Assembly: GCA_945883425.1 (NCBI GenBank)
Contig: CAMCXM010000007.1
Coordinates: forward strand, 1-53,785
Origin: Spirosoma fluviale
Lineage (GTDB): Bacteria > Bacteroidota > Bacteroidia > Cytophagales > Flexibacteraceae
Direction of reading: 5' to 3'
Length of the DNA stretch: 53,785 bases
Both the position numbers and the translations under genes were made by a program. A model generated the notes under the pieces. That model did not search any database and was not told the origin of the DNA. It saw only the letters and a list, made by a program, of their open reading frames with translations. Numbering within the stretch: position 1 is the first letter of the stretch; each line of letters begins with the position of its first letter. Positions 52,145 to 53,785 of the stretch are shown in pieces.

Positions 52145-53353
52145 ATGAAAGAAGCATTTATCATCGACGGAGTCCGCACTCCGATTGGAAATTTAGGAGG
52201 AAGTCTGTCACCCGTCCGGGCCGATGATCTGGGTGCCCACGTACTGAAAGCACTGATCGCCAGGAACCCGGGCATTCCGGCAAACCAGATTGCCGATGTA
52301 ATCATGGGTTGCGCCAACCAGGCCGGAGAAGACAACCGGAATGTGGCCCGTATGAGTTTATTGCTGGCCGGCCTCCCCTACTCTGTTCCCGGAGAAACCG
52401 TCAACCGACTTTGTGCTTCCGGCTTATCGGCCGTTATTCAGGCCAACCGGGCCATCAAGGCAGGCGACGGCGATCTGTTCATCGCCGGTGGTGTGGAGCA
52501 CATGACCCGGTCTCCCTGGGTGATTTCTAAAACCTCCACTCCTTTCGGACGGGACGCTGAAATGTTCGACACCAGTTTCGGCTGGCGGTTTGTGAACAAG
52601 CGGATGAAAGAACTATACGGCACCGACGCCATGGGCGAAACCGCTGAAAACCTGGCCGATCTATACAACATCAGCCGGGAAGACCAGGATGCCTTTGCCC
52701 TTCACAGTCAGCATAAAGCCGCCCAGGCCCAGCAATCGGGCAGACTGGCCCGGGAGATTGCCCCCGTTTCCATTCCCCAGAAGAAGGGCGATCCCGTCCT
52801 TTTTTCGGCGGATGAATTTGTCAAACCTGCGACCAGTCTCGAAGGTCTGGCCAAACTTCGCCCCTCCTTCCGTTCACAGGGTGGCACCGTCACCGCTGGC
52901 AATGCATCCGGATTGAATGACGGAGCCGCTGCCGTTTTGATCGCCTCCGGTGATGCAGTGGTTGACCTCGATCTGAAGCCACTGGCCCGGATTGTGAGTT
53001 CCGCCGTGGTGGGTGTGGAACCCCGGATCATGGGAATCGGTCCGGTTGAAGCCAGCAACCAGGCCCTCCGCAAAGCTGGGTTGACGATGGAGCAGATCGA
53101 TCTTATTGAGCTTAACGAAGCCTTCGCCGCCCAGAGTCTTGCCTGCATCCGAGCATGGGGACTCTCTGACAACGATCCACGCATCAACCCGAACGGTGGC
53201 GCCATTGCATTGGGTCACCCACTGGGAATGTCGGGTGCCCGCATCGCCTATTCTGCCGCCATCGAACTCAGCCTCAGCGGAAAACGCCACGCACTGGTTA
53301 CGATGTGCATTGGAGTTGGGCAGGGGTATGCGGCGGTTTTGGAACGAGTCTAG
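52145..53353 (+). CDS. paaJ: 3-oxoadipyl-CoA / 3-oxo-5,6-dehydrosuberyl-CoA thiolase PaaJ
   Basis: PaaJ performs the two thiolytic steps that end the phenylacetate pathway, giving acetyl-CoA and succinyl-CoA. The 402-residue thiolase has the acyl-accepting cysteine in NRLCASGLSAV near residue 90, the NEAFAAQ motif, and GGAIALGHPLGMSGAR with the active-site histidine. The second cysteine is in VTMCIGVGQGYAAVLERV near the C-terminus. It is the last paa gene in the window, and paaZ, paaK and paaF are absent on this side up to the edge. Confidence 0.93.
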   Translation: MKEAFIIDGVRTPIGNLGGSLSPVRADDLGAHVLKALIARNPGIPANQIADVIMGCANQAGEDNRNVARMSLLLAGLPYSVPGETVNRLCASGLSAVIQANRAIKAGDGDLFIAGGVEHMTRSPWVISKTSTPFGRDAEMFDTSFGWRFVNKRMKELYGTDAMGETAENLADLYNISREDQDAFALHSQHKAAQAQQSGRLAREIAPVSIPQKKGDPVLFSADEFVKPATSLEGLAKLRPSFRSQGGTVTAGNASGLNDGAAAVLIASGDAVVDLDLKPLARIVSSAVVGVEPRIMGIGPVEASNQALRKAGLTMEQIDLIELNEAFAAQSLACIRAWGLSDNDPRINPNGGAIALGHPLGMSGARIAYSAAIELSLSGKRHALVTMCIGVGQGYAAVLERV

Positions 53354-53369
53354 TGGTTAGTGCGGAACG

Positions 53370-53385
53370 TGGCGCCTTGGCGCCA
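53370..53385. repeat. Perfect hairpin interrupting the heptad repeats after paaJ
   Basis: TGGCGC and GCGCCA pair around a CTTG tetraloop. Heptad sequence (TAGTGGTTAGTG) lies just upstream and resumes at 53386, so the hairpin segment 53363-53385 interrupts the array. It could also act in ending or stabilising the paa transcript, but no T-run follows. Confidence 0.6.
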
Positions 53386-53389
53386 GTTA

Positions 53390-53438
53390 GTGGTTAGTGG
53401 TTAGTGGTTAGTGGTTAGTGGTTAGTGGTTAGTGGTTA
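53390..53438. repeat. Heptad tandem repeat (GTGGTTA)x7 after paaJ
   Basis: Seven identical 7-nt units follow a partial GTTA unit at 53386-53389. Earlier remnants overlap the paaJ stop codon at 53351-53362. Confidence 0.95.
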
Positions 53439-53452
53439 AAATTCGAAATTTT

Positions 53453-53520
53453 ACTAATTACCAACTACTTAACACTGATTTTTTTACTAATTATCAGCTA
53501 CTATCTACCAGCTACTTACA
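53453..53520. repeat. Degenerate heptad array of the ACYAAYT type
   Basis: Nine units stay in register apart from one five-base T insertion: ACTAATT, ACCAACT, ACTTAAC, ACTGATT, then TTTTT, then ACTAATT, ATCAGCT, ACTATCT, ACCAGCT and ACTTACA. The word is roughly the complement of the GTGGTTA unit next to it, so the two arrays face each other. Confidence 0.6.
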
Positions 53521-53521
53521 A

Positions 53522-53785
53522 CTTCGTCGGTACCGAAGGTCAGACGGGTTGGGGGTTTACACGCAGCATTTTATCTCATTTTCATGTCCCCCTGGGGACA
53601 AACTATCGGTAGAAACCAGAACCACCTCCGATCCAAAGTGCCTTATATGTTTGTTTTTGGTTTTTAAGTTAGGATTTCGCACCTTGACCAGAGAGGGGGT
53701 AAGCGCCTTGTTACATAGATAACGTCCTAAAGTTTCTCCCCTTGTCAAGGTTGAGTTTGAGGTATAACCTGGCACTTTGATGCCG
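53522..53785. other. Palindrome-rich noncoding element at the right edge
   Basis: Inverted pairs are CTTCG/CGAAG (53522-53526 and 53534-53538) and TGTCCCC/GGGGACA (53585-53591 and 53594-53600). Longer-range pairs are CAAAGTGCC/GGCACTTTG (53634-53642 and 53771-53779) and ACCTTGAC/GTCAAGGT (53681-53688 and 53744-53751). The last two are nested and would fold a branched structure. No convincing protein is encoded on either strand. It may be a small non-autonomous mobile element or a structured RNA that continues beyond the window. Confidence 0.45.

Overview
The window is a piece of a Bacteroidota chromosome. The evidence is a type IX secretion system (PorU sortase and PorV shuttle), three large secreted proteins with a T9SS type A C-terminal sorting domain, TAnnTTTG-type -7 promoter boxes, weak Shine-Dalgarno signals, and Bacteroidota family proteins (DUF2795, DUF3667, fused E1 alpha/beta 2-oxoacid dehydrogenase). 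A cytophagal or chitinophagal relative is plausible, but the sequence alone does not fix the genus. No tRNA, rRNA, CRISPR array, phage or intact insertion sequence was seen.

Left part (1-22 kb) is mainly housekeeping. It holds a truncated FecE/BtuD-like ABC ATPase with a DUF2795 protein, then tsf, fsa, a small unknown protein and ftsE. DUF3108 and TlpA-like envelope proteins, a PhoB/PhoR-type two-component pair and a LolC/E-type permease follow. Next come a T9SS cargo protein, pssA-purS, porU-porV, aroA, nth, hldD and a lipoprotein metal/cobalamin receptor.

The 22.2-26 kb region looks like the replication origin. Four perfect DnaA boxes lie within 58 bp in a gap between convergent genes, about 1.8 kb from dnaA. 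A VanX-type dipeptidase and a 983-bp gene-free stretch lie between them. After dnaA come a seven-repeat beta-propeller protein, a DUF695-RraB protein, DUF6787-mltG, era, a DUF3667 membrane protein and a T9SS metalloprotease.

The right part holds two catabolic or biosynthetic operons. sufBCDS builds Fe-S clusters and is preceded by a 7-1-7 palindrome resembling a PerR/Fur-family operator. A TetR regulator, a fused branched-chain 2-oxoacid dehydrogenase E1 and a nine-Asp-box T9SS protein follow. Then comes paaEABCD-paaGHIJ, the aerobic phenylacetyl-CoA epoxidation and beta-oxidation pathway. Its promoter overlaps an 18-bp perfect palindrome that suits the TetR protein. paaZ, paaK and paaF are not in the window.

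The main unexplained structure is a set of 7-nt-periodic repeat arrays between sufB/sufC, paaB/paaC and paaD/paaG and after paaJ. A multi-stem intergenic element precedes the paa promoter, and a palindrome-rich element lies at the right edge.
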